From Bacteroidetes bacterium UBA7674 (GTDB taxonomy: Bacteria > Bacteroidota > Bacteroidia > Chitinophagales > Chitinophagaceae), in the NCBI GenBank assembly GCA_002483105.1, contig DLHG01000011.1, forward strand, positions 1 to 64,000: DNA of 64,000 bases. The letters are read 5' to 3'. A program made the position numbers and the translations under genes. This document shows positions 49,827-58,603 of this stretch, piece by piece. Within the stretch, counting starts at the first letter, position 1. Each line of letters opens with the position of its first letter. The notes beneath the pieces are model-generated. The model was not told the origin of the DNA and did no database searches. It saw nothing but the letters and a program-made list of their open reading frames with translations.

Positions 49827-52370
49827 TCAACTTAAAAACTCCCGTCTGATATTCTTGAAATTTGTAAAATCAGCCTCTAATACAGCTAATTCTGGAGTAA
49901 CATGAATTGTTTTAGGGCTACTATGACCATCAATTGACGTGCAACATTTTTCGTATATATCATTCAGTTTCGCTTTGTAAGCATCCAGCTTTTCACCATT
50001 TATTCTCAAAATTGCTGGGAAGGAAACGCCTTTGCCGTAACGAACAATTATATTTTTTAGAATAGTCTCTTCAACACAAACTTCAATTGCTGACCTTAGA
50101 TGCCCATATCCCTCTGCGGCTAATTTAGCTTCGCTATCGCCGGATTTTTGTCGCAAAATTTCTTGCAGTTTATTCGTGTAATAAGTATAGCTATTGACTT
50201 GTTCAACATCGTCAATTATCCCTGATAGACCAAAGTTGTTTTTTACACTATAGAAGATTGCGTCAAGGTCACTGTGGATTTTTAGTTTGCTTTGTTGAAT
50301 TATACTATTCAAAAAGAGTATACTATGTGTAAAAATAATAACCTGACGTGATTTAGAGAGTTCAAATAGTCTCTTTGCTACCTCGTCAATGATTACATGG
50401 TCGAGGCTATTTACTGGGTCGTCAAAAATTACTGGAGCTTTTGTGGTATCAAGTTGTAACTCTGTTAGAAATTCTGCTAATGCGATAGCTTTTTGTTCGC
50501 CTTCGCTTAGAATATCTACAAGATTGTGTGCTTTTATATTTTGGCTAACTTTTGAGCTTCCGCGATCTGTACCAAAATTCAAATCAATTTGAATGTGAGA
50601 TTTTCTCAGGGTAGCTAATTCATTTTGGAATATATCATGAAAATTTTGTCTGATTAATGCTTCTCTAGCCTCGGAAGTCTTTCGACTTATGCTAGCTGTA
50701 TTAAAGCTGCTTGATTTTGAATGGAGAAATGAAACTGCCTGCATGGCTTTGATTACTTCACATACTTCTTTTTGCTTTTCAGCTAACAGTATCCTGTCTT
50801 TTAGTTCATTGATTTGCGCTCTAAGTGAAGATTCTACTTTGACAATGTCGTCTAGTAATATTTGCTTTTCTGAAACGTCTTTGTCAAGTTTTGTGATCTC
50901 GTTGTCCAGAAACTCAACGCATGCGGTGAAATTGTAGTCAAATTTTTCATCTAATGTATCTTCAAAACATCTCTTTGTAACACTAGAAATAGTTTCGTTG
51001 TAATTTTTTATAGTGTCAGGTTGACGAGGTAATTCCTTTTCATCCATGCCATAGGTTGGTTGTATAAACTTAATATTCGTATCTATTTTTTTGAGATTTT
51101 CAATATATATGTCTTTTTCTTTCTGGACGTTTTTCAGGTCTTTTTCCGTTGTGTCATTTAGTAATGCTCGATAGCTTTTTAGCAGGTTTATTGCGTCAAC
51201 ACTCAACTCCTGATTGCAGTATACACATTTATCATCTTCCGTTGGGTATGTTGCTAGCTGTAGCTTATTGATATATGCTTCTGCAGAAGTGATAAACGAC
51301 TTATATTCAGAGCTGTCATAAAATTTGATTCCGTTTCTATCTGCAACTTCTTTTATAGTGGACTGGGTTTTGTTTTTTAGCGTTTTAATTTGACTGTTGA
51401 TATGAATAAATTGGATTTGTTGCGTTTCAGACAGCAAATTTTGTGCATAAATGACTTTTTCCTTAATGGCCTTCAGTTCGCTTGTTTGTAGTTTGATATT
51501 CTGAATTTCCGTTCGTATTAATTGCTGGTTTAAACCCTGTAATTTACTTTCAGTTGTAGCTAATTTTTCATTGGTATTTTCATTAGTAATTGATAGCGTA
51601 TTTAAGTCAGATTCTTTTGACGTATAGGCGAGTGTGGTAATAAATTGATGTTGAGGGGTTCCTTCATTTAATCTTTCAGTCCAGGTAAACGTAGTTGTAT
51701 AGCTATTGATTTTTTGATTTAGTTGGCTACTTAATTCGTTTAACTCAAACGAAATGAGCTCAAATAAATGAAAGCCTGAAGGAGAGACAATTAATTTTCT
51801 ATCAGACAGTGATATTTGAACACATTGATTATTAAATACTGAAATGTTAGAAAGGTCTTCACTAAAGTTGTGCCCATCCCAATTAATCATATCGTCTGTC
51901 CCATTTATTTCGTATTCCACAACTGCACTTTTGGGTTCGGGCGCAGCATGGATGTTGGAATATATTTGGGTCTTTACGTCATAGCTGAAGCCTAAGGACT
52001 TCAATATTCTGCCATACCCAGTTTTGCCTGTTCCATTTTCCCCGTAGATAATTGTCAGGTTTTTTCCGAAGCTAAACTTTTGATTTTTAGCTAATTTGTT
52101 AACTCCTGTAACGTCTGATAAGCTTTTGAGTTTGATAAGTTTACTTGTTGGCTTATAGTTGGGCTTAGTTAAAACTAGTTTTGGAAGTATTTTATTTTTT
52201 CTGAAAGAATCAATAAAATAATCAAATATCAATTGCCTTTCAACGCTATTTAAGGCTGCTTCACCTTTGACAATTAGCTCGACCAAATATTTCCCCCAAT
52301 CGTCATGTTTTTCTGCCCATTCCCAAAGAAAATCGACAATATTTTTCTTACTTGCTGTGGTTGAGTTCAT
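49827..52370 (-). CDS. AAA_13/RloC-like coiled-coil ATPase
   Basis: 847 aa. The ATPase head is split, as in SMC/Rad50-like proteins: Walker A GENGTGKT (110-117), long coiled-coil arms, a CxxC pair (Cys382, Cys385 in KCVYCNQEL) in the position of a zinc hook, signature LSEGEQKAIALAEFL (621-635), Walker B VIFDDP (647-652) and the His switch FTHS (680-683). The C-terminal ~100 residues hold Arg759, Glu763 (LRSAIE) and His816 (DGHSSP). This recalls the Arg-x3-Glu...His triad of PrrC/RloC anticodon nucleases. The gene is conspicuously AT-rich against neighbouring carA. Probably a phage-defence or damage-response ATPase; nuclease activity is inference. Confidence 0.8.
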   Translation of the reverse strand: MNSTTASKKNIVDFLWEWAEKHDDWGKYLVELIVKGEAALNSVERQLIFDYFIDSFRKNKILPKLVLTKPNYKPTSKLIKLKSLSDVTGVNKLAKNQKFSFGKNLTIIYGENGTGKTGYGRILKSLGFSYDVKTQIYSNIHAAPEPKSAVVEYEINGTDDMINWDGHNFSEDLSNISVFNNQCVQISLSDRKLIVSPSGFHLFELISFELNELSSQLNQKINSYTTTFTWTERLNEGTPQHQFITTLAYTSKESDLNTLSITNENTNEKLATTESKLQGLNQQLIRTEIQNIKLQTSELKAIKEKVIYAQNLLSETQQIQFIHINSQIKTLKNKTQSTIKEVADRNGIKFYDSSEYKSFITSAEAYINKLQLATYPTEDDKCVYCNQELSVDAINLLKSYRALLNDTTEKDLKNVQKEKDIYIENLKKIDTNIKFIQPTYGMDEKELPRQPDTIKNYNETISSVTKRCFEDTLDEKFDYNFTACVEFLDNEITKLDKDVSEKQILLDDIVKVESSLRAQINELKDRILLAEKQKEVCEVIKAMQAVSFLHSKSSSFNTASISRKTSEAREALIRQNFHDIFQNELATLRKSHIQIDLNFGTDRGSSKVSQNIKAHNLVDILSEGEQKAIALAEFLTELQLDTTKAPVIFDDPVNSLDHVIIDEVAKRLFELSKSRQVIIFTHSILFLNSIIQQSKLKIHSDLDAIFYSVKNNFGLSGIIDDVEQVNSYTYYTNKLQEILRQKSGDSEAKLAAEGYGHLRSAIEVCVEETILKNIIVRYGKGVSFPAILRINGEKLDAYKAKLNDIYEKCCTSIDGHSSPKTIHVTPELAVLEADFTNFKNIRREFLS

Positions 52371-52489
52371 ATGGTTTTTATTGGGTACAATGTACTACAC
52401 CTATGATTAGTAAAACACAGTCAAACGACGGATAATGTACTTTCCCAAATTGTTGATAACATTCTAGTAAAATAGAAGCTCCTTTTCCT

Positions 52490-52497
52490 TACCTTTG
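52490..52497 (+). promoter_or_regulatory. -7 promoter box of carA
   Basis: TACCTTTG is a full match to TAnnTTTG, 17 bases before the carA start. No TTG was found at the usual -33 distance. Confidence 0.45.
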
Positions 52498-52514
52498 CAC
52501 AATTTGTTTTTTTT

Positions 52515-53627
52515 ATGGGTGTTGATACTTCTGCTATAGTTCCCGCCTGGCTGCTGCTGGAGGACGGGACATTGATAAAGGGTAAATCTTTTGGTGCCAA
52601 GGGTACTTCGGGGGGCGAGATATGCTTCAATACGGGGATGACTGGCTACCAGGAGGTGTTTACAGACCCTTCCTATACCGGCCAGGTACTGATAATGAAT
52701 AATGCTTATGTGGGGAACTACGGTGTAATGAACGCCGATGTGGAAAGCGACAGCGTCAAGATCCGCGGCCTGATAGCTAAAAACATCAGCCACCGCTACA
52801 GCCGCATGACCGCTCACGATAACCTGGAGAACTACCTGGTAGCCAATAAGATAGTAGCCATATATGATGTGGATACCCGCGCGCTGGTACAGCACGTCCG
52901 TGATAAGGGCGCTATGAACTGTATCATCAGCACGGAGCTACAAGACCTCCAAAGCCTGAAAGCGGAACTGGATAAGGTTCCTGATATGGACGGACTGGAG
53001 CTCAGCAGCGAGATCAGTACCAAAGAGGCCTATACACTGGGTAACGAGGGTGCTAAGATCCGCATAGCTGTGCTGGACTTCGGCGTTAAGCGCAATATCC
53101 TGCACAACCTGGTAGAGCGTGGCGCCTATGTAAAAGTGTTCCCGGCCAAAACCGACTTTGCGACCCTGGAGCATTTCAAACCACATGGCTACTTCATCTC
53201 CAATGGCCCCGGCGATCCCGGTTCTATGGACTATGCCGTGAAAACGGTGAAGGAAGTGTTGGCGAGCGAAAAGCCATTCTTTGGTATATGTCTCGGTCAC
53301 CAGTTGCTGGCAAGGGCGAACGATATCCCTACTTTCAAAATGCACCACGGCCATCGCGGTCTGAACCACCCGGTGAAGAACCTGCAGACCGGCAAAAGTG
53401 AGATCACTACACAGAACCACGGCTTCGGGGTAGACCCGGAAGCCGTGAAGAACAGCGATAAGGTAGAGGTGACCCACCTGAACCTGAACGATGGTTCGAT
53501 AGAGGGTATAAAAGTGAAGGGCAAAAAGGCGTTCTCGGTGCAATATCACCCCGAAGCCACCCCCGGCCCGCATGACTCAAGATATTTATTCGACGATTTC
53601 ATCAGCATGGTGGAATCTGCGATGTAG
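52515..53627 (+). CDS. carA: Carbamoyl-phosphate synthase small subunit
   Basis: CarA is the glutaminase subunit that supplies ammonia to CarB for carbamoyl phosphate, feeding pyrimidine and arginine synthesis. 370 aa with the N-terminal domain (LLLEDGTLIKGKSFGA, CFNTGMTGYQEVFTDPSYTGQ) and a class I glutamine amidotransferase domain. Its nucleophile Cys lies in FFGICLGHQLLA, and the His/Glu pair in QYHPEATPGPHDS. carB is not adjacent. It is transcribed divergently from the AT-rich ATPase gene and marks the return to core genome. Confidence 0.96.
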   Translation: MGVDTSAIVPAWLLLEDGTLIKGKSFGAKGTSGGEICFNTGMTGYQEVFTDPSYTGQVLIMNNAYVGNYGVMNADVESDSVKIRGLIAKNISHRYSRMTAHDNLENYLVANKIVAIYDVDTRALVQHVRDKGAMNCIISTELQDLQSLKAELDKVPDMDGLELSSEISTKEAYTLGNEGAKIRIAVLDFGVKRNILHNLVERGAYVKVFPAKTDFATLEHFKPHGYFISNGPGDPGSMDYAVKTVKEVLASEKPFFGICLGHQLLARANDIPTFKMHHGHRGLNHPVKNLQTGKSEITTQNHGFGVDPEAVKNSDKVEVTHLNLNDGSIEGIKVKGKKAFSVQYHPEATPGPHDSRYLFDDFISMVESAM

Positions 53628-53636
53628 TTTATTTTT

Positions 53637-53729
53637 AACCGCAAAGGACGCAGAGTGAACGCAAAGGAGGCGCAAAGATGGACTTTGCGATACTTAGCGT
53701 CTTCTTAGTGGACTTTGCGGTTCTTTTTT
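53637..53729. repeat. Long nested palindromic intergenic repeat
   Basis: AACCGCAAAG (53637-53646) and CTTTGCGGTT (53713-53722) are inverted ends. Inside, CGCAAAG (53671-53677) and CTTTGCG (53683-53689) form a second stem, and GCAAAGG words repeat. A T-run follows, so it may terminate carA. A related fragment (CGCTAAGACGCTGAGGCGCAAAG) lies at 59045-59067. Confidence 0.6.
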
Positions 53730-53796
53730 TGGAATTTGCCTTATTCCGTTTTACCTTAACTTTTTACAATTACCCGTTTACTTCTTAGACCAAATA

Positions 53797-54744
53797 ATGG
53801 CTGAAAAAATACTCATAGTAGGTGCCTGCGGGCAGATAGGTGTTGAGCTGACACTGGCGTTGCGCAAACTACATGGCAATGATAATGTACTGGCAACTGA
53901 TATCCGTGACGAACACCCCTTGCTGAAAGGCAGTGGTCCGTACCAGGTATTGGATGCTATGGATGCCGCTGCAATGCGCGCATTGGTGAAGAGTGAAGGC
54001 ATTACGCAGATATACTTGTTGGCGGCATTGTTGTCGGCGACAGGGGAGAAGAATCCTAAGAAAGCCTGGGACATCAATATGCAAAGCCTGATACAGGTGC
54101 TGGATATAGGTGTGGAAGAAAAACTGAACAAGATATACTGGCCGAGCTCAATAGCTGTATTCGGTCCTACTACGCCGATGGAGCATACCCCGCAGGCGAC
54201 TGTGGTGGAGCCGAGGACGGTGTACGGCATCAGCAAGTACGCGGGTGAGCTTTGGTGTCAATACTATCACCAGCGTTACGGACTGGATGTGCGCAGTCTG
54301 CGTTACCCGGGGTTGATCAGTTGGAAGAGCGAGCCGGGTGGTGGCACTACCGACTATGCGGTGGAGATATACCACGAGGCGTTGAAGCAAGGCAAGTACA
54401 CCAGCTTCCTGAGCGAGGATACTTATCTGCCGATGATGTTCATGGATGATGCTATCCGTGCGACGATAGAACTGATGGAAGCTCCTGTGGAGAAGATAAA
54501 AACAAGAATGTCTTATAATGTATCGGCGATGAGCTTTTCTCCTAAGGAGATAGCAGAGTCGATATCCTACCATATTCCTGAGTTCAAAATAGATTATGCT
54601 CCTGATTTCCGCCAGGCGATTGCCGACGGTTGGCCTAAGAGCATAGATGATAGCGCTGCGCGTCAGGACTGGGGATGGCAGCAGGAGTTTGATCTGAACA
54701 AGATGACGCATGAGATGCTGAAGAATTTGAAAGAGATGGTTTAG
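53797..54744 (+). CDS. L-threonine 3-dehydrogenase, epimerase type
   Basis: 315 aa of the extended short-chain dehydrogenase family. The NAD-binding loop is GACGQIG, the catalytic motif is VYGISKYAGE (Tyr and Lys), and the Ser lies in YWPSSIAVFG. The segment RYPGLISWKSEPGGGTTDYAVEIYHEAL with YLPMMFMDDAI is characteristic of the UDP-galactose-4-epimerase-like L-threonine dehydrogenases known from Bacteroidota. It oxidises L-threonine to 2-amino-3-oxobutyrate, which is then split to glycine by a separate ligase not seen here. Confidence 0.9.
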   Translation: MAEKILIVGACGQIGVELTLALRKLHGNDNVLATDIRDEHPLLKGSGPYQVLDAMDAAAMRALVKSEGITQIYLLAALLSATGEKNPKKAWDINMQSLIQVLDIGVEEKLNKIYWPSSIAVFGPTTPMEHTPQATVVEPRTVYGISKYAGELWCQYYHQRYGLDVRSLRYPGLISWKSEPGGGTTDYAVEIYHEALKQGKYTSFLSEDTYLPMMFMDDAIRATIELMEAPVEKIKTRMSYNVSAMSFSPKEIAESISYHIPEFKIDYAPDFRQAIADGWPKSIDDSAARQDWGWQQEFDLNKMTHEMLKNLKEMV

Positions 54745-54767
54745 TTCAAGCTGATAATAATACTTGA

Positions 54768-54797
54768 AACGCTGAGCATTGCTCGGCGTTTTTTTTG
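54768..54797 (+). terminator. Rho-independent terminator
   Basis: AACGCTGAGCA (54768-54778) and GCTCGGCGTT (54781-54790) pair with one small irregularity and are followed by T residues. It ends the threonine dehydrogenase gene. Two further palindromes (CAATCCCG/CGGGATTG and CCCCTCCT/AGGAGGGG) fill 54816-54864. Confidence 0.65.
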
Positions 54798-54894
54798 TGC
54801 GCGAGTGGCACCACCCCCAATCCCGCTGAAGGACGGGATTGACCCCTCCTCCACAAGGAGGGGTTATTTGATTTTAGTTTGTAAATTTCGGGGT

Positions 54895-55578
54895 ATGAAA
54901 CAGAAAATAGTAGTGCTAACGGGGGCGGGGATAAGTGCGGAGAGTGGGTTGAGGACGTTCAGGGATAGTGATGGGTTGTGGGAGGGGTATAATATTGAGG
55001 ATGTAGCTACGCCCAGGGCTTTTAAGAAGAACCCGCAGTTGGTGCTGGACTTTTACAACTTGCGTCGTAAGGGTGTGCTGGAGGCGAAGCCGAATGCTGC
55101 ACATTATGGCTTGGCTGAACTGGAGAAGGATTTTGATGTACACATTATCACGCAGAACATTGATGATCTGCACGAGCGTGCGGGGTCTACAAAAGTGATG
55201 CACCTGCATGGGGAGATACTGAAGATGCGCAGTGTGCTGAATGAGCATAAGACGTTTGATATAACAGGCGACATCAACCTGGGTGATGTGGCAGAAGATG
55301 GTGGTCAGCTTCGCCCGAATATAGTGTGGTTTGAAGAAGCTGTTCCGATGATAGAGGAAGCCATACCTGTGATGCGGAGTGCTGATATATTTGTGCTGGT
55401 GGGGACATCGCTGGTGGTGTATCCTGCGGCGGGATTGGTGGATTTTGTAGGGGATGATGTACCGAAGTATATATTGGACAGGGTGATACCGCCTGTGCAT
55501 CATTACAGTAATGTAATACCGGTAGAAATGCCTGCTACGCAGGGGATAGGAGTTTTGGTTGAGAGGTTGACTAGTTGA
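54895..55578 (+). CDS. cobB: NAD-dependent deacylase (class III sirtuin)
   Basis: 227 aa from the start at 54895 (MKQKIVVLTGAGISAESGLR). NAD-binding motifs are GAGISAESGLRTFR and TQNIDDLHERAG, the catalytic His lies in HLHGE, and VGTSLVVYPAA follows. The YxxR pair (DFYNLRR) marks class III sirtuins, which prefer succinyl and malonyl lysine. The zinc-binding cysteines usual after the catalytic His are absent: there is no Cys between HGEI and the end of the small domain. It probably removes acyl groups from metabolic enzymes in the cytoplasm. Confidence 0.92.
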   Translation: MKQKIVVLTGAGISAESGLRTFRDSDGLWEGYNIEDVATPRAFKKNPQLVLDFYNLRRKGVLEAKPNAAHYGLAELEKDFDVHIITQNIDDLHERAGSTKVMHLHGEILKMRSVLNEHKTFDITGDINLGDVAEDGGQLRPNIVWFEEAVPMIEEAIPVMRSADIFVLVGTSLVVYPAAGLVDFVGDDVPKYILDRVIPPVHHYSNVIPVEMPATQGIGVLVERLTS

Positions 55579-55678
55579 TTGGGGTGATTTGTTGATTGGA
55601 TAATGTTGCTATAGTATGGTACTATTTGCACATTATTGAATGGGGTGGAGGGATTGTGCTATTTTGCAGACAGGTGTT

Positions 55679-56524
55679 ATGGAACAGCTAAAGAAAGACA
55701 TACCGATACATGATTTCTCGCCTGAGGATGACCTGGGTAACCTGAAGATGCGTTATGAAGCACTAAACGTGCGCAACGATTATGATATCTCGGAGCCGCA
55801 CAGGCATATGTATTATGAGCTGTTTTTTTTTAAGAAAGGTGGGGGAGCGCACTTTATAGATTTCATAGAGCACCGGATAAACGACAATAGTGTACACCTG
55901 ATAATGCCCGGGCAGGTACACCTGCTCAGGAGACACCCCAGTTCTCATGGAGCAGTGATACACTTTAAGAAAGAGACGGCTATGCAGTTGCCACAGGTCT
56001 ATAGCATTTTGCAGAATGCAGCTTCACCGATATTTGACCAGGACGAAGTTGCCTTCAAGCCAATACAGACCATATTGTCGCAACTGGAAGAGGCGGTGAA
56101 AAGTGAAGAGCAGAACATAGATGAAATAACTGCCTGTCTCTGGCATATGTTATTAAAGGTAACAGCCGCACAAAAGCACACCAGAATAAAATATGAGTCT
56201 CGTAGTTATAAATACTTTGCGGAACTGAAACAATTGGTTGAAGATAATTACCGAAATAATTACCTGCCGGTATGGTATGCAGCACAATTGCATATAACCG
56301 AGAAAAGACTGAACGAGATATGCAAAGAAGCCACAGGCAACACGGTGAGTAATTATTTGAAAGAACGTATCTTATTGGAAGCCAAGCGATTGCTCAGTCA
56401 CTCGGCGGGTAGCGTGAAGGAGATAGGCTACCACCTTGGTTTTGAAGACCCTTCTTACTTCGCCCGTTTCTTTAAAAAGAACGCCGGTATTACGGCAGGA
56501 GATTTCAAAGAGCAATACAAGTAG
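55679..56524 (+). CDS. AraC-family transcriptional regulator
   Basis: 281 aa from the ATG at 55679. An N-terminal cupin-like effector domain (SEPHRHMYYELFFFKKGGGAHFIDF) is followed by a double helix-turn-helix of AraC type (PVWYAAQLHITEKRLNEICKEATGNTVSNYLKERIL, then GSVKEIGYHLGFEDPSYFARFFKKNAGITAGDF, in parts). The ligand and target are unknown. It lies about 100 bases after the sirtuin gene in the same direction. Confidence 0.92.
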   Translation: MEQLKKDIPIHDFSPEDDLGNLKMRYEALNVRNDYDISEPHRHMYYELFFFKKGGGAHFIDFIEHRINDNSVHLIMPGQVHLLRRHPSSHGAVIHFKKETAMQLPQVYSILQNAASPIFDQDEVAFKPIQTILSQLEEAVKSEEQNIDEITACLWHMLLKVTAAQKHTRIKYESRSYKYFAELKQLVEDNYRNNYLPVWYAAQLHITEKRLNEICKEATGNTVSNYLKERILLEAKRLLSHSAGSVKEIGYHLGFEDPSYFARFFKKNAGITAGDFKEQYK

Positions 56525-56696
56525 GTACAGATATTTACCCCCAAAAATCACCCTTTCACCCCAAATCTAAAAAAAGCAAGATTGCTTTGAGTAGTATTAT
56601 AGTGTCGACTATGAAACTACTGATGTAAAAGCTTGAACCCCTTTTGCACATTATCACCACATAGAAAACATTTTTTAAGAATTTAAATCTTTAAAA

Positions 56697-57020
56697 ATGA
56701 ATCTAGGAATAGCAATTAAGATTGTTCGCAAAAAGATGGGTATTTCCCAATTAGATCTTGCACTAATGTGCGATATGTCGCAAACATATCTCTCTCAAAT
56801 TGAAACCGAGTCGAAAAGGCCGGGAAGTAAAACAATGAAAAAGATATGCGATGCCATGCAAATACCAGAAGGTGTAATTTATGTATTGGCAATGGAGGAT
56901 ATTCATATCCCTGAGAAGAGACGGCGGGTTTATGCTATGTTGTTTCCTATGATAAGAGAGCTTGCTTTGCAAATGGTATCCGCAGAAGAAGTATTGGAAG
57001 ATGAGCCTGCTTTTTACTAA
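56697..57020 (+). CDS. XRE-family helix-turn-helix protein
   Basis: 107 aa. Residues 5-62 are a phage-repressor-type HTH (AIKIVRKKMGISQLDLALMCDMSQTYLSQIETESKRPG). The C-terminal 45 residues are helical and acidic at the end (SAEEVLEDEPAFY), perhaps for dimerisation. No toxin partner is adjacent, so a stand-alone regulator is more likely than an antitoxin. The 170 bases before it are AT-rich and hold no gene. Confidence 0.88.
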   Translation: MNLGIAIKIVRKKMGISQLDLALMCDMSQTYLSQIETESKRPGSKTMKKICDAMQIPEGVIYVLAMEDIHIPEKRRRVYAMLFPMIRELALQMVSAEEVLEDEPAFY

Positions 57021-57075
57021 TTATTTCGCTGTACTCCAATGAGATCGCTGCGCTAAGTTTAAAAGTCAAAAGCTT

Positions 57076-57390
57076 TTACGCTTTCTTGTCTTTCCAGTTC
57101 CACCATTTTAGTTTTTCTGGTTGGCGTTTTGCCGGAGGTGTTTCGGCATAATACACCGCACCGCGAAATACATACAGCAGGCATCTGTCCTGAACCATTC
57201 CCGCATAGAGATTTGATATTTCGTATAGTGCCTGCGGGTCTTTGCCTTTCAGTTCTGCTACCGACTTAATTTTGATATTCCACAAGTCATTAGCAATAGA
57301 CTTGCCAACGCCCGGTATCTGCATCAGGTCTTTGATCGCTATTTGTTTTTCGGTAGGCACTTTTAATTCAAAATTATTCGCTGCGCTCAT
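57076..57390 (-). CDS. Helix-hairpin-helix protein (Cdd1-like)
   Basis: 104 aa, matching the Cdd1 family (pathogenicity locus). It has one helix-hairpin-helix (IKDLMQIPGVGKSIANDLWNI), then ALYEISNLYAGMVQDRCLLYVFRGAVYYAET and a Lys/Trp-rich tail. HhH motifs bind DNA non-specifically. Function is unknown. ftsY lies 46 bases upstream on the same strand, so the two may be cotranscribed. Confidence 0.85.
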   Translation of the reverse strand: MSAANNFELKVPTEKQIAIKDLMQIPGVGKSIANDLWNIKIKSVAELKGKDPQALYEISNLYAGMVQDRCLLYVFRGAVYYAETPPAKRQPEKLKWWNWKDKKA

Positions 57391-57436
57391 GAGAGCGCTT
57401 CGCTAAGTTCAAAAGGCAAAATTCAAAAAAGATCGA

Positions 57437-58417
57437 TTAGCTTTTTTCGAGGCTAAAAAGACTGTCCACAAATTCTTCTTTGTTGAAGATCTGGAGGTCT
57501 TCCATTTTCTCGCCGACGCCTATGTATTTCACCGGTATCTTGAACTGGTTGGCTATTGCCAGTACCACGCCACCTTTTGCAGTGCCGTCAAGTTTGGTGA
57601 TAGCTATTGAGGTAACATCAGTTGCTGCGGTAAATTGCCTGGCCTGTTCCAGCGCGTTCTGCCCTGTACTGCCATCAAGGACAAGCAGTACTTCATGTGG
57701 GGCATCGGGCATTTTCTTATTGATGACACGGCGGATCTTTCCCAGTTCATCCATGAGGTAAGCCTTATTATGCAAACGGCCTGCGGTATCTATTATCACT
57801 ACATCAGAGCCACGTGCAATGCCGCTTTCAACAGCATCAAAGGCCACAGAGCTTGGGTCGCTACCCATGTCTTTCTTCACTATAGGTACACCTGTGCGTT
57901 CGCTCCAGATAGTCAACTGGTCAACTGCTGCTGCGCGGAAGGTATCACCTGCGCCCAATAGCACATTCTTTCCGTTCTTCTTAAAGTTATATGCCAGCTT
58001 TCCAATGGTTGTAGTCTTGCCCACGCCATTCACACCCACAACCAATATTACATAGGGCTTCTTATTGGCGGGAACATCGAATGTTGCGAATTCATTAGAC
58101 GGAGCATCGGTGAGCATACCCATGATCTCTTCCTGGAGAATGCGGTTCAACTCTGATGTGCCCAGGTATTTATCCTTAGCAACGCGGTCTTCTATACGCT
58201 TGATGATAGCAACAGTAGTATCGAGGCCCACATCGGCACCGATCAATGCTTCTTCTACCTGGTCGAGCACCTCTTCATCAACGGAATCCTTTCCGGCGAT
58301 TGCTTTGGTGATCTTTGAGAAAAAACCTTGCTTGGTTTTTTCCAGGCCCTGGTCGAGCGCTTCCTTTTGTTCCTGTTGTTCTTTGTTACGTTTAAATAGT
58401 TTATCGAAAAAACCCAT
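57437..58417 (-). CDS. ftsY: Signal recognition particle receptor FtsY
   Basis: 326 aa with N-domain helices (KTKQGFFSKITKAIAGK, DQVEEALIGADVGLDTT) and the NG GTPase: G1 GVNGVGKTTTIGKLA, DTFRAAAVDQL, G3 DTAGRLH, G4 TKLDGTAKGG. The C-terminal VGEKMEDLQIFNKEEFVDSLF is diagnostic. FtsY docks ribosome-nascent-chain complexes bound by Ffh at the membrane. The N-terminal A domain is short (about 20 charged residues). It is the upstream member of a probable pair with the Cdd1-like gene. Confidence 0.97.
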   Translation of the reverse strand: MGFFDKLFKRNKEQQEQKEALDQGLEKTKQGFFSKITKAIAGKDSVDEEVLDQVEEALIGADVGLDTTVAIIKRIEDRVAKDKYLGTSELNRILQEEIMGMLTDAPSNEFATFDVPANKKPYVILVVGVNGVGKTTTIGKLAYNFKKNGKNVLLGAGDTFRAAAVDQLTIWSERTGVPIVKKDMGSDPSSVAFDAVESGIARGSDVVIIDTAGRLHNKAYLMDELGKIRRVINKKMPDAPHEVLLVLDGSTGQNALEQARQFTAATDVTSIAITKLDGTAKGGVVLAIANQFKIPVKYIGVGEKMEDLQIFNKEEFVDSLFSLEKS

Positions 58418-58557
58418 GGGTAGTCAATTCTTTGTTTGGTACTATATACTCGATACTGGATACTTGTGTTTCCCGTACGGGCTGCGAAGTTACTATTTAT
58501 AGAGTAGTTGAGGTTATGCCGGTATAAAAATAGTTATTAGGCTTTTCTTTATACTTG

Positions 58558-58587
58558 TTTGTTTCAGGGAATAATATCCGAACTTTG
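58558..58587 (+). promoter_or_regulatory. Promoter of the FKBP gene
   Basis: TTTG (58558-58561) and GAACTTTG (58580-58587) lie 18 bases apart. The spacing fits and the -7 box has one mismatch from TAnnTTTG. The gene starts 17 bases further on. Confidence 0.4.
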
Positions 58588-58603
58588 CCAAAAATATTCA
58601 ATA

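Noticed and set aside
56697..57020. XRE protein as the antitoxin of a toxin-antitoxin pair
   Set aside because: No small toxin-like gene adjoins it; the neighbours are a complete AraC regulator and a Cdd1-like gene on the other strand.
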